Of a stretch of 64,000 nt of DNA, positions 1-15,000 are shown one piece after another. The notes beneath the pieces were generated by a model. That model did no database searches, was not told the DNA's origin, and worked only from the letters and a program-made list of their open reading frames with translations. Numbering within the stretch: the first letter of the stretch is position 1; every line of letters begins with the position of its first letter. The stretch comes from Caprella mutica (taxonomy: Eukaryota; Arthropoda; Malacostraca; Amphipoda; Caprellidae), in the NCBI GenBank assembly GCA_947561585.1, contig CANNZV010000113.1, positions 115,999 to 179,998 of the forward strand. The letters run 5' to 3'. The position numbers were made by a program, and so were the translations under genes.

Positions 1-3000
1 AATGGATAGTGTCTGTCTGTCAGTCACACTAAGTTATTCTGATATCAGTTCAATAAATGGATAGTGTCTGTTTGTCAGTCACACTAAGTTATTCTGATAT
101 CAGTTTAATAAATGGATAGTGTCTGTCTGTCAGTCACACTAAGTAATTCTGATATCAGTTCAATAAATGGATGGTGTCTGTCTGTCAGTCAAACTAAGTT
201 ATTCTGATATCAGTTCAATAAATGGATAGTGTCTGTCTGTCAGTCACACTAAGTAATTCTGATATCGGTTCAATAAAAGGATAATGTCTGTCTGTCAGTC
301 ACACTATAAGTAATTCTGATATCAGTTCAATAAATGGATAGTGTCTGTCTGTCAGTCACACTAAGTAATTCTGATATCAGTTCAATAAATGGATAGTGTC
401 TGTCTGTCAGTCACACTAAGTAATTCTGATATCAGTTCAATAAATGGATAGTGTCTGTCTGTCAGTCACACTAAGTAATTCTGATATCAGTTCAATAAAC
501 GGATAGTGTCTGTTTGTCAGTCACACTAAGTTATTCTGATATCAGTTTAATAAATGGATAGTGTCTGTCTGTCAGTCACACTAAGTAATTCTGATATCAC
601 TTCAATAAACGGATAGTGTCTGTTTGTCAGTCACACTAAGTTATTCTGATATCAGTTTAATAAATGGATAGTGTCTGTCTGTCAGTCACACTAAGTAATT
701 CTGATATCAGTTCAATAAACGGATAGTGTCTGTTTGTCAGTCACACTAAGTTATTCTGATATCAGTTTAATAAATGGATAGTGTCTGTCTGTCAGTCACA
801 CTAAGTTATTCTGATATCAGTTCAATAAATGGATAGTGTCTGTCTGTCAGTCACACTAAGTAATTCTGATATCAGTTCAATAAATGGATAGTGTCTGTCT
901 GTCAGTCACACTAAGTAATTCTGATATCAGTTCAATAAATGGATAGTGTCTGTCTGTCAGTCACACTAAGTAATTCTGATATCAGTTCAATGAATGGATT
1001 GTGTCTGTCTGTCAGTCACACTAAGTAATTCTGATATCAGTTCAATAAATGGATAGTGTCTGTCTGTCAGTCACACTAAGTAATTCTGATATCAGTTCAA
1101 TAAATGGATAATGTCTGTCTGTCAGTCACACTATAAGTAATTCTGATATCGGTTCAATAAATGGATAATGTCTGTCTGTCAGTCACACTATAAGTAATTC
1201 TGATATCAGTTCAATAAATGGATAGTGTCTGTCTGTCAGTCACACTAAGTAATTCTGATATCAGTTCAATAAACGGATAGTGTCTGTTTGTCAGTCACAC
1301 TAAGTTATTCTGATATCAGTTTAATAAATGGATAGTGTCTGTCTGTCAGTCACACTAAGTTATTCTGATATCAGTTCAATAAATGGATAGTGTCTGTCTG
1401 TCAGTCACACTAAGTAATTTTGATATCAGTTCAATAAATGGATAGTGTCTGTCTGTCAGTCGCACTAAGTAATTCTGATATCAGTTCAATAAATGGATAA
1501 TGTCTGTCTGTCAGTCACACTATAAGTAATTCTGATATCAGTTCAATAAATGGATAATGTCTGTCTGTCAGTCACACTATAAGTAATTCTGATATCAGTT
1601 CAATAAATGGATAGTGTCTGTCTGTCAGTCACACTAAGTAATTCTGATATCAGTTCAATATATGGATAGTGTCTGTCTGTCAGTCACACTAAGTTATTCT
1701 GATATCAGTTTAATAAATGGATAGTGTCTGTCTGTCAGTCACACTAAGTTATTCTGATATCAGTTCAATAAATGGATAGTGTCTGTCTGTCAGTCACACT
1801 AAGTAATTCTGATATCAGTTCAATAAATGGATAGTGTCTGTCTGTCAGTCACACTAAGTAATTCTGATATCAGTTCAATAAATGGATAGTGTCTGTCTGT
1901 CAGTCACACTAAGTAATTCTGATATCAGTTCAATAAACGGATAGTGTCTGTTTGTCAGTCACACTAAGTTATTCTGATATCAGTTTAATAAATGGATAGT
2001 GTCTGTCTGTCAGTCACACTAAGTAATTCTGATATCACTTCAATAAACGGATAGTGTCTGTTTGTCAGTCACACTAAGTTATTCTGATATCAGTTTAATA
2101 AATGGATAGTGTCTGTCTGTCAGTCACACTAAGTAATTCTGATATCAGTTCAATAAACGGATAGTGTCTGTTTGTCAGTCACACTAAGTTATTCTGATAT
2201 CAGTTTAATAAATGGATAGTGTCTGTCTGTCAGTCACACTAAGTTATTCTGATATCAGTTCAATAAATGGATAGTGTCTGTCTGTCAGTCACACTAAGTA
2301 ATTCTGATATCAGTTCAATAAATGGATAGTGTCTGTCTGTCAGTCACACTAAGTAATTCTGATATCAGTTCAATAAATGGATAGTGTCTGTCTGTCAGTC
2401 ACACTAAGTAATTCTGATATCAGTTCAATGAATGGATTGTGTCTGTCTGTCAGTCACACTAAGTAATTCTGATATCAGTTCAATAAATGGATAGTGTCTG
2501 TCTGTCAGTCACACTAAGTAATCCTGATATCAGTTCAATAAATGGATAATGTCTGTCTGTCAGTCACACTATAAGTAATTCTGATATCGGTTCAATAAAT
2601 GGATAATGTCTGTCTGTCAGTCACACTATAAGTAATTCTGATATCAGTTCAATAAATGGATAGTGTCTGTCTGTCAGTCACACTAAGTAATTCTGATATC
2701 AGTTCAATAAACGGATAGTGTCTGTTTGTCAGTCACACTAAGTTATTCTGATATCAGTTTAATAAATGGATAGTGTCTGTCTGTCAGTCACACTAAGTTA
2801 TTCTGATATCAGTTCAATAAATGGATAGTGTCTGTCTGTCAGTCACACTAAGTAATTCTGATATCAGTTCAATAAATGGATAATGTCTGTCTGTCAGTCA
2901 CACTATAAGTAATTCTGATATCAGTTCAATAAATGGATAATGTCTGTCTGTCAGTCACATTATAAGTAATTCTGATATCAGTTCAATAAATGGATAGTGT

Positions 3001-6000
3001 CTGTCTGTCAGTCACACTAAGTAATTCTGATATCAGTTCAATATATGGATAGTGTCTGTCTGTCAGTCACACTAAGTTATTCTGATATCAGTTTAATAAA
3101 TGGATAGTGTCTGTCTGTCAGTCACACTAAGTTATTCTGATATCAGTTCAATAAATGGATAGTGTCTGTCTGTCAGTCACACTAAGTAATTCTGATATCA
3201 GTTCAATAAATGGATAGTGTCTGTCTGTCAGTCACACTAAGTAATTCTGATATCAGTTCAATAAATGGATAGTGTCTGTCTGTCAGTCACACTAAGTTAT
3301 TCTGATATCAGTTTAATAAATGGATAGTGTCTGTCTGTCAGTCACACTAAGTAATTCTGATATCAGTTCAATAAATGGATAGTGTCTGTCTGTCAGTCAC
3401 ACTAAGTAATTCTGATATCAGTTCAATAAATGGATAGTGTCTGTCTGTCAGTCACACTAAGTTATTCTGATATCAGTTTAATAAATGGATAGTGTCTGTC
3501 TGTCAGTCACACTAAGTAATTCTGATATCAGTTCAATAAATGGATAGTGTCTGTCTGTCAGTCACACTAAGTAATTCTGATATCAGTTCAATAAATGGAT
3601 AATGTCTGTCTGTCAGTCTTACTATAAGTAATTCTGATATCGGTTCAATAAATGGATAATGTCTGTCTGTCAGTCACACTATAAGTAATTCTGATATCAG
3701 TTCAATAAATGGATAGTGTCTGTCTGTCAGTCACACTAAGTAATTCTGATATCAGTTCAATAAATGGATAGTGTCTGTCTGTCAGTCACACTAAGTAATT
3801 CTGATATCAGTTCAATAAATGGATAGTGTCTGTCTGTCAGTCACACTAAGTAATTCTGATATCAGTTCAATAAAAGAATAGTGTCTGTCTGTCAGTCACA
3901 CTAAATAATTCTGATATCAGTTCAATAAACGGATAGTGTCTGTCTGTCAGTCACACTAAGTTATTCTGATATCAGTTTAATAAATGGATAGTGTCTGTCT
4001 GTCAGTCACACTAAGTTATTCTGATATCAGTTCAATAAATGAATAGTGTCTGTCTGTCAGTCACACTGAGTAATTCTGATATCAGTTCAATAAATGGATA
4101 GTGTCTGTCTGTCAGTCACACTAAGTAATTCTGATATCAGTTCAATAAATGGATAGTGTCTGTTTGTCAGTCACACTAAGTTATTCTGATATCAGTTTAA
4201 TAAATGGATAGTGTCTGTCTGTCAGTCAAACTAAGTTATTCTGATATCAGTTCAATAAATGGATAGTGTCTGTCTGTCAGTCACACTAAGTAATTCTGAT
4301 ATCGGTTCAATAAATGGATAATGTCTGTCTGTCAGTCACACTATAAGTAATTCTGATATCAGTTCAATAAATGGATAGTGTCTGTCTGTCAGTCACACTA
4401 AGTAATTCTGATATCAGTTCAATAAATGGATAGTGTCTGTCTGTCAGTCACACTAAGTAATTCTGATATCAGTTCAATAAATGGATAGTGTCTGTCTGTC
4501 AGTCACACTAAGTAATTCTGATATCAGTTCAATAAACGGATAGTGTCTGTTTGTCAGTCACACTAAGTTATTCTGATATCAGTTTAATAAATGGATAGTG
4601 TCTGTCTGTCAGTCACACTAAGTAATTCTGATATCACTTCAATAAACGGATAGTGTCTGTTTGTCAGTCACACTAAGTTATTCTGATATCAGTTTAATAA
4701 ATGGATAGTGTCTGTCTGTCAGTCACACTAAGTAATTCTGATATCAGTTCAATAAACGGATAGTGTCTGTTTGTCAGTCACACTAAGTTATTCTGATATC
4801 AGTTTAATAAATGGATAGTGTCTGTCTGTCAGTCACACTAAGTTATTCTGATATCAGTTCAATAAATGGATAGTGTCTGTCTGTCAGTCACACTAAGTAA
4901 TTCTGATATCAGTTCAATAAATGGATAGTGTCTGTCTGTCAGTCACACTAAGTAATTCTGATATCAGTTCAATAAATGGATAGTGTCTGTCTGTCAGTCA
5001 CAATAAGTAATTCTGATATCAGTTCAATGAATGGATTGTGTATGTCTGTCAGTCACACTAAGTAATTCTGATATCAGTTCAATAAATGGATAGTGTCTGT
5101 CTGTCAGTCACACTAAGTAATTCTGATATCAGTTCAATAAATGGATAATGTCTGTCTGTCAGTCACACTATAAGTAATTCTGATATCAGTTCAATAAATG
5201 GATAGTGTCTGTCTGTCAGTCACACTAAGTAATTCTGATATCAGTTCAATAAACGGATAGTGTCTGTTTGTCAGTCACACTAAGTTATTCTGATATCAGT
5301 TTAATAAATGGATAGTGTCTGTCTGTCAGTCACACTAAGTTATTCTGATATCAGTTCAATAAATGGATAGTGTCTGTCTGTCAGTCACACTAAGTAATTT
5401 TGATATCAGTTCAATAAATGGATAGTGTCTGTCTGTCAGTCACACTAAGTAATTCTGATATCAGTTCAATAAATGGATAATGTCTGTCTGTCAGTCACAC
5501 TATAAGTAATTCTGATATCAGTTCAATAAATGGATAATGTCTGTCTGTCAGTCACACTATAAGTAATTCTGATATCAGTTCAATAAATGGATAGTGTCTG
5601 TCTGTCAGTCACACTAAGTAATTCTGATATCAGTTCAATAAATGGATAGTGTCTGTCTCTCAGTCACACTAAGTTATTCTGATATCAGTTTAATAAATGG
5701 ATAGTGTCTGTCTGTCAGTCACACTAAGTTATTCTGATATCAGTTCAATAAATGGATAGTGTCTGTCTGTCAGTCACACTAAGTAATTCTGATATCAGTT
5801 CAATAAATGGATAGTGTCTGTCTGTCAGTCACACTAAGTTATTCTGATATCAGTTCAATAAATGGATAGTGTCTGTTTGTCAGTCACACTAAGTTATTCT
5901 GATATCAGTTTAATAAATGGATAGTGTCTGTCTGTCAGTCACACTAAGTAATTCTGATATCAGTTCAATAAATGGATGGTGTCTGTCTGTCAGTCAAACT

Positions 6001-9000
6001 AAGTTATTCTGATATCAGTTCAATAAATGGATAGTGTCTGTCTGTCAGTCACACTAAGTAATTCTGATATCGGTTCAATAAAAGGATAATGTCTGTCTGT
6101 CAGTCACACTATAAGTAATTCTGATATCAGTTCAATAAATGGATAGTGTCTGTCTGTCAGTCACACTAAGTAATTCTGATATCAGTTCAATAAATGGATA
6201 GTGTCTGTCTGTCAGTCACACTAAGTAATTCTGATATCAGTTCAATAAATGGATAGTGTCTGTCTGTCAGTCACACTAAGTAATTCTGATATCAGTTCAA
6301 TAAACGGATAGTGTCTGTTTGTCAGTCACACTAAGTTATTCTGATATCAGTTTAATAAATGGATAGTGTCTGTCTGTCAGTCACACTAAGTAATTCTGAT
6401 ATCACTTCAATAAACGGATAGTGTCTGTTTGTCAGTCACACTAAGTTATTCTGATATCAGTTTAATAAATGGATAGTGTCTGTCTGTCAGTCACACTAAG
6501 TAATTCTGATATCAGTTCAATAAACGGATAGTGTCTGTTTGTCAGTCACACTAAGTTATTCTGATATCAGTTTAATAAATGGATAGTGTCTGTCTGTCAG
6601 TCACACTAAGTTATTCTGATATCAGTTCAATAAATGGATAGTGTCTGTCTGTCAGTCACACTAAGTAATTCTGATATCAGTTCAATAAATGGATAGTGTC
6701 TGTCTGTCAGTCACACTAAGTAATTCTGATATCAGTTCAATAAATGGATAGTGTCTGTCTGTCAGTCACACTAAGTAATTCTGATATCAGTTCAATGAAT
6801 GGATTGTGTCTGTCTGTCAGTCACACTAAGTAATTCTGATATCAGTTCAATAAATGGATAGTGTCTGTCTGTCAGTCACACTAAGTAATTCTGATATCAG
6901 TTCAATAAATGGATAATGTCTGTCTGTCAGTCACACTATAAGTAATTCTGATATCGGTTCAATAAATGGATAATGTCTGTCTGTCAGTCACACTATAAGT
7001 AATTCTGATATCAGTTCAATAAATGGATAGTGTCTGTCTGTCAGTCACACTAAGTAATTCTGATATCAGTTCAATAAACGGATAGTGTCTGTTTGTCAGT
7101 CACACTAAGTTATTCTGATATCAGTTTAATAAATGGATAGTGTCTGTCTGTCAGTCACACTAAGTTATTCTGATATCAGTTCAATAAATGGATAGTGTCT
7201 GTCTGTCAGTCACACTAAGTAATTTTGATATCAGTTCAATAAATGGATAGTGTCTGTCTGTCAGTCGCACTAAGTAATTCTGATATCAGTTCAATAAATG
7301 GATAATGTCTGTCTGTCAGTCACACTATAAGTAATTCTGATATCAGTTCAATAAATGGATAATGTCTGTCTGTCAGTCACACTATAAGTAATTCTGATAT
7401 CAGTTCAATAAATGGATAGTGTCTGTCTGTCAGTCACACTAAGTAATTCTGATATCAGTTCAATATATGGATAGTGTCTGTCTGTCAGTCACACTAAGTT
7501 ATTCTGATATCAGTTTAATAAATGGATAGTGTCTGTCTGTCAGTCACACTAAGTTATTCTGATATCAGTTCAATAAATGGATAGTGTCTGTCTGTCAGTG
7601 ACACTAAGTAATTCTGATATCAGTTCAATAAATGGATAGTGTCTGTCTGTCAGTCACACTAAGTAATTCTGATATCAGTTCAATAAATGGATAGTGTCTG
7701 TCTGTCAGTCACACTAAGTAATTCTGATATCAGTTCAATAAACGGATAGTGTCTGTTTGTCAGTCACACTAAGTTATTCTGATATCAGTTTAATAAATGG
7801 ATAGTGTCTGTCTGTCAGTCACACTAAGTAATTCTGATATCACTTCAATAAACGGATAGTGTCTGTTTGTCAGTCACACTAAGTTATTCTGATATCAGTT
7901 TAATAAATGGATAGTGTCTGTCTGTCAGTCACACTAAGTAATTCTGATATCAGTTCAATAAACGGATAGTGTCTGTTTGTCAGTCACACTAAGTTATTCT
8001 GATATCAGTTTAATAAATGGATAGTGTCTGTCTGTCAGTCACACTAAGTTATTCTGATATCAGTTCAATAAATGGATAGTGTCTGTCTGTCAGTCACACT
8101 AAGTAATTCTGATATCAGTTCAATAAATGGATAGTGTCTGTCTGTCAGTCACACTAAGTAATTCTGATATCAGTTCAATAAATGGATAGTGTCTGTCTGT
8201 CAGTCACACTAAGTAATTCTGATATCAGTTCAATGAATGGATTGTGTCTGTCTGTCAGTCACACTAAGTAATTCTGATATCAGTTCAATAAATGGATAGT
8301 GTCTGTCTGTCAGTCACACTAAGTAATTCTGATATCAGTTCAATAAATGGATAATGTCTGTCTGTCAGTCACACTATAAGTAATTCTGATATCGGTTCAA
8401 TAAATGGATAATGTCTGTCTGTCAGTCACACTATAAGTAATTCTGATATCAGTTCAATAAATGGATAGTGTCTGTCTGTCAGTCACACTAAGTAATTCTG
8501 ATATCAGTTCAATAAACGGATAGTGTCTGTTTGTCAGTCACACTAAGTTATTCTGATATCAGTTTAATAAATGGATAGTGTCTGTCTGTCAGTCACACTA
8601 AGTTATTCTGATATCAGTTCAATAAATGGATAGTGTCTGTCTGTCAGTCACACTAAGTAATTCTGATATCAGTTCAATAAATGGATAATGTCTGTCTGTC
8701 AGTCACACTATAAGTAATTCTGATATCAGTTCAATAAATGGATAATGTCTGTCTGTCAGTCACATTATAAGTAATTCTGATATCAGTTCAATAAATGGAT
8801 AGTGTCTGTCTGTCAGTCACACTAAGTAATTCTGATATCAGTTCAATATATGGATAGTGTCTGTCTGTCAGTCACACTAAGTTATTCTGATATCAGTTTA
8901 ATAAATGGATAGTGTCTGTCTGTCAGTCACACTAAGTTATTCTGATATCAGTTCAATAAATGGATAGTGTCTGTCTGTCAGTCACACTAAGTAATTCTGA

Positions 9001-12000
9001 TATCAGTTCAATAAATGGATAGTGTCTGTCTGTCAGTCACACTAAGTAATTCTGATATCAGTTCAATAAATGGATAGTGTCTGTCTGTCAGTCACACTAA
9101 GTTATTCTGATATCAGTTTAATAAATGGATAGTGTCTGTCTGTCAGTCACACTAAGTTATTCTGATATCAGTTTAATAAATGGATAGTGTCTGTCTGTCA
9201 GTCACACTAAGTAATTCTGATATCAGTTCAATAAATGGATAGTGTCTGTCTGTCAGTCACACTAAGTAATTCTGATATCAGTTCAATAAATGGATAATGT
9301 CTGTCTGTCAGTCTTACTATAAGTAATTCTGATATCGGTTCAATAAATGGATAATGTCTGTCTGTCAGTCACACTATAAGTAATTCTGATATCAGTTCAA
9401 TAAATGGATAGTGTCTGTCTGTCAGTCACACTAAGTAATTCTGATATCAGTTCAATAAATGGATAGTGTCTGTCTGTCAGTCACACTAAGTAATTCTGAT
9501 ATCAGTTCAATAAATGGATAGTGTCTGTCTGTCAGTCACACTAAGTAATTCTGATATCAGTTCAATAAAAGAATAGTGTCTGTCTGTCAGTCACACTAAA
9601 TAATTCTGATATCAGTTCAATAAACGGATAGTGTCTGTCTGTCAGTCACACTAAGTTATTCTGATATCAGTTTAATAAATGGATAGTGTCTGTCTGTCAG
9701 TCACACTAAGTTATTCTGATATCAGTTCAATAAATGAATAGTGTCTGTCTGTCAGTCACACTGAGTAATTCTGATATCAGTTCAATAAATGGATAGTGTC
9801 TGTCTGTCAGTCACACTAAGTAATTCTGATATCAGTTCAATAAATGGATAGTGTCTGTCTGTCAGTCACACTAAGTAATTCTGATATCAGTTCAATAAAC
9901 GGATAGTGTCTGTCTGTCAGTCACACTAAGTAATTCTGAAATCAGTTCAATAAATGGATAGTGTCTGTTTGTCAGTCACACTAAGTAATTCTGATATCAG
10001 TTTAATAAATGGATAGTGTCTGTCTGTCAGTCACACTAAGTTATTCTGATATCAGTTTAATAAATGGATAGTGTCTGTCTATCAGTCACACTAAGTTATT
10101 TTGATATCAGTTCAATAAATGGATAGTGTCTGTCTGTCAGTCACACTAAGTTATTTTGATATCAGTTCAATAAATGGATAGTGTCTGTCTGTCAGTCACA
10201 CTAAGTAATTCTGATATCAGTTCAATAAATGGTTAGTGTCTGTCTGTCAGTCACACTAAGTAATTCTGATATCAGTTCAATGAATGGATTTGTGTCTGTC
10301 TGTCAGTCACACTAAGTAATTCTGATATCAGTTCAATAAATGGATAGTGTCTGTCTGTCAGTCACACTAAGTAATTCTGATATCAGTTCAATAAATGGAT
10401 GGTTTCTGTCTGTCAGTCACACTAAGTAATTCTGATATCAGTTCAATAAATGGATTGTGTCTGTCTGTCAGTCACACTAAGTAATTCTGATATCAGTTCA
10501 TTAAATGGATAGTGTCTGTCTGTCAGTCACACTAAGTTATTCTGATATCAGTTTAATAAATGGATAGTGTCTGTCTGTCAGTCACACTAAGTTATTCTGA
10601 TATCAGTTCAATAAATGGATAGTGTCTGTCTGTCAGTCACACTAAGTTATTCTGATATCAGTTCAATAAATGGATAGTGTCTGTCTGTCAGTCACACTAA
10701 GTAATTCTGATATCAGTTCAATAAATGGATAGTGTCTGTCTGTCAGTCACACTAAGTAATTCTGATATCAGTTCAATGAATGGATTGTGTCTGTCTGTCA
10801 GTCACACTAAGTAATTCTGATATCAGTTCAATAAATGGATAGTGTCTGTCTGTCAGTCACACTAAGTAATTCTGATATCAGTTCAATAAATGGATAATGT
10901 CTGTCTGTCAGTCACACTATAAGTAATTCTGATATCGGTTCAATAAATGGATAATGTCTGTCTGTCAGTCACACTATAAGTAATTCTGATATCAGTTCAA
11001 TAAATGGATAGTGTCTGTCTGTCAGTCACACTAAGTAATTCTGATATCAGTTCAATAAACGGATAGTGTCTGTTTGTCAGTCACACTAAGTTATTCTGAT
11101 ATCAGTTTAATAAATGGATAGTGTCTGTCTGTCAGTCACACTAAGTTATTCTGATATCAGTTCAATAAATGGATAGTGTCTGTCTGTCAGTCACACTAAG
11201 TAATTTTGATATCAGTTCAATAAATGGATAGTGTCTGTCTGTCAGTCGCACTAAGTAATTCTGATATCAGTTCAATAAATGGATAATGTCTGTCTGTCAG
11301 TCACACTATAAGTAATTCTGATATCAGTTCAATAAATGGATAATGTCTGTCTGTCAGTCACACTATAAGTAATTCTGATATCAGTTCAATAAATGGATAG
11401 TGTCTGTCTGTCAGTCACACTAAGTAATTCTGATATCAGTTCAATATATGGATAGTGTCTGTCTGTCAGTCACACTAAGTTATTCTGATATCAGTTTAAT
11501 AAATGGATAGTGTCTGTCTGTCAGTCACACTAAGTTATTCTGATATCAGTTCAATAAATGGATAGTGTCTGTCTGTCAGTCACACTAAGTAATTCTGATA
11601 TCAGTTCAATAAATGGATGGTGTCTGTCTGTCAGTCAAACTAAGTTATTCTGATATCAGTTCAATAAATGGATAGTGTCTGTCTGTCAGTCACACTAAGT
11701 AATTCTGATATCGGTTCAATAAAAGGATAATGTCTGTCTGTCAGTCACACTATAAGTAATTCTGATATCAGTTCAATAAATGGATAGTGTCTGTCTGTCA
11801 GTCACACTAAGTAATTCTGATATCAGTTCAATAAATGGATAGTGTCTGTCTGTCAGTCACACTAAGTAATTCTGATATCAGTTCAATAAATGGATAGTGT
11901 CTGTCTGTCAGTCACACTAAGTAATTCTGATATCAGTTCAATAGACGGATAGTGTCTGTTTGTCAGTCACACTAAGTTATTCTGATATCAGTTTAATAAA

Positions 12001-15000
12001 TGGATAGTGTCTGTCTGTCAGTCACACTAAGTAATTCTGATATCACTTCAATAAACGGATAGTGTCTGTTTGTCAGTCACACTAAGTTATTCTGATATCA
12101 GTTTAATAAATGGATAGTGTCTGTCTGTCAGTCACACTAAGTAATTCTGATATCAGTTCAATAAACGGATAGTGTCTGTTTGTCAGTCACACTAAGTTAT
12201 TCTGATATCAGTTTAATAAATGGATAGTGTCTGTCTGTCAGTCACACTAAGTTATTCTGATATCAGTTCAATAAATGGATAGTGTCTGTCTGTCAGTCAC
12301 ACTAAGTAATTCTGATATCAGTTCAATAAATGGATAGTGTCTGTCTGTCAGTCACACTAAGTAATTCTGATATCAGTTCAATAAATGGATAGTGTCTGTC
12401 TGTCAGTCACACTAAGTAATTCTGATATCAGTTCAATGAATGGATTGTGTCTGTCTGTCAGTCACACTAAGTAATTCTGATATCAGTTCAATAAATGGAT
12501 AGTGTCTGTCTGTCAGTCACACTACGTAATTCTGATATCAGTTCAATAAATGGATAATGTCTGTCTGTCAGTCACACTATAAGTAATTCTGATATCGGTT
12601 CAATAAATGGATAATGTCTGTCTGTCAGTCACACTATAAGTAATTCTGATATCAGTTCAATAAATGGATAGTGTCTGTCTGTCAGTCACACTAAGTAATT
12701 CTGATATCAGTTCAATAAACGGATAGTGTCTGTTTGTCAGTCACACTAAGTTATTCTGATATCAGTTTAATAAATGGATAGTGTCTGTCTGTCAGTCACA
12801 CTAAGTTATTCTGATATCAGTTCAATAAATGGATAGTGTCTGTCTGTCAGTCACACTAAGTAATTTTGATATCAGTTCAATAAATGGATAGTGTCTGTCT
12901 GTCAGTCGCACTAAGTAATTCTGATATCAGTTCAATAAATGGATAATGTCTGTCTGTCAGTCACACTATAAGTAATTCTGATATCAGTTCAATAAATGGA
13001 TAATGTCTGTCTGTCAGTCACACTATAAGTAATTCTGATATCAGTTCAATAAATGGATAGTGTCTGTCTGTCAGTCACACTAAGTAATTCTGATATCAGT
13101 TCAATATATGGATAGTGTCTGTCTGTCAGTCACACTAAGTTATTCTGATATCAGTTTAATAAATGGATAGTGTCTGTCTGTCAGTCACACTAAGTTATTC
13201 TGATATCAGTTCAATAAATGGATAGTGTCTGTCTGTCAGTCACACTAAGTAATTCTGATATCAGTTCAATAAATGGATAGTGTCTGTCTGTCAGTCACAC
13301 TAAGTAATTCTGATATCAGTTCAATAAATGGATAGTGTCTGTCTGTCAGTCACACTAAGTAATTCTGATATCAGTTCAATAAACGGATAGTGTCTGTTTG
13401 TCAGTCACACTAAGTTATTCTGATATCAGTTTAATAAATGGATAGTGTCTGTCTGTCAGTCACACTAAGTAATTCTGATATCACTTCAATAAACGGATAG
13501 TGTCTGTTTGTCAGTCACACTAAGTTATTCTGATATCAGTTTAATAAATGGATAGTGTCTGTCTGTCAGTCACACTAAGTAATTCTGATATCAGTTCAAT
13601 AAACGGATAGTGTCTGTTTGTCAGTCACACTAAGTTATTCTGATATCAGTTTAATAAATGGATAGTGTCTGTCTGTCAGTCACACTAAGTTATTCTGATA
13701 TCAGTTCAATAAATGGATAGTGTCTGTCTGTCAGTCACACTAAGTAATTCTGATATCAGTTCAATAAATGGATAGTGTCTGTCTGTCAGTCACACTAAGT
13801 AATTCTGATATCAGTTCAATAAATGGATAGTGTCTGTCTGTCAGTCACACTAAGTAATTCTGATATCAGTTCAATGAATGGATTGTGTCTGTCTGTCAGT
13901 CACACTAAGTAATTCTGATATCAGTTCAATAAATGGATAGTGTCTGTCTGTCAGTCACACTAAGTAATTCTGATATCAGTTCAATAAATGGATAATGTCT
14001 GTCTGTCAGTCACACTATAAGTAATTCTGATATCGGTTCAATAAATGGATAATGTCTGTCTGTCAGTCACACTATAAGTAATTCTGATATCAGTTCAATA
14101 AATGGATAGTGTCTGTCTGTCAGTCACACTAAGTAATTCTGATATCAGTTCAATAAACGGATAGTGTCTGTTTGTCAGTCACACTAAGTTATTCTGATAT
14201 CAGTTTAATAAATGGATAGTGTCTGTCTGTCAGTCACACTAAGTTATTCTGATATCAGTTCAATAAATGGATAGTGTCTGTCTGTCAGTCACACTAAGTA
14301 ATTCTGATATCAGTTCAATAAATGGATAATGTCTGTCTGTCAGTCACACTATAAGTAATTCTGATATCAGTTCAATAAATGGATAATGTCTGTCTGTCAG
14401 TCACATTATAAGTAATTCTGATATCAGTTCAATAAATGGATAGTGTCTGTCTGTCAGTCACACTAAGTAATTCTGATATCAGTTCAATATATGGATAGTG
14501 TCTGTCTGTCAGTCACACTAAGTTATTCTGATATCAGTTTAATAAATGGATAGTGTCTGTCTGTCAGTCACACTAAGTTATTCTGATATCAGTTCAATAA
14601 ATGGATAGTGTCTGTCTGTCAGTCACACTAAGTAATTCTGATATCAGTTCAATAAATGGATAGTGTCTGTCTGTCAGTCACACTAAGTAATTCTGATATC
14701 AGTTCAATAAATGGATAGTGTCTGTCTGTCAGTCACACTAAGTTATTCTGATATCAGTTTAATAAATGGATAGTGTCTGTCTGTCAGTCACACTAAGTAA
14801 TTCTGATATCAGTTCAATAAATGGATAGTGTCTGTCTGTCAGTCACACTAAGTAATTCTGATATCAGTTCAATAAATGGATAGTGTCTGTCTGTCAGTCA
14901 CACTAAGTTATTCTGATATCAGTTTAATAAATGGATAGTGTCTGTCTGTCAGTCACACTAAGTAATTCTGATATCAGTTCAATAAATGGATAGTGTCTGT

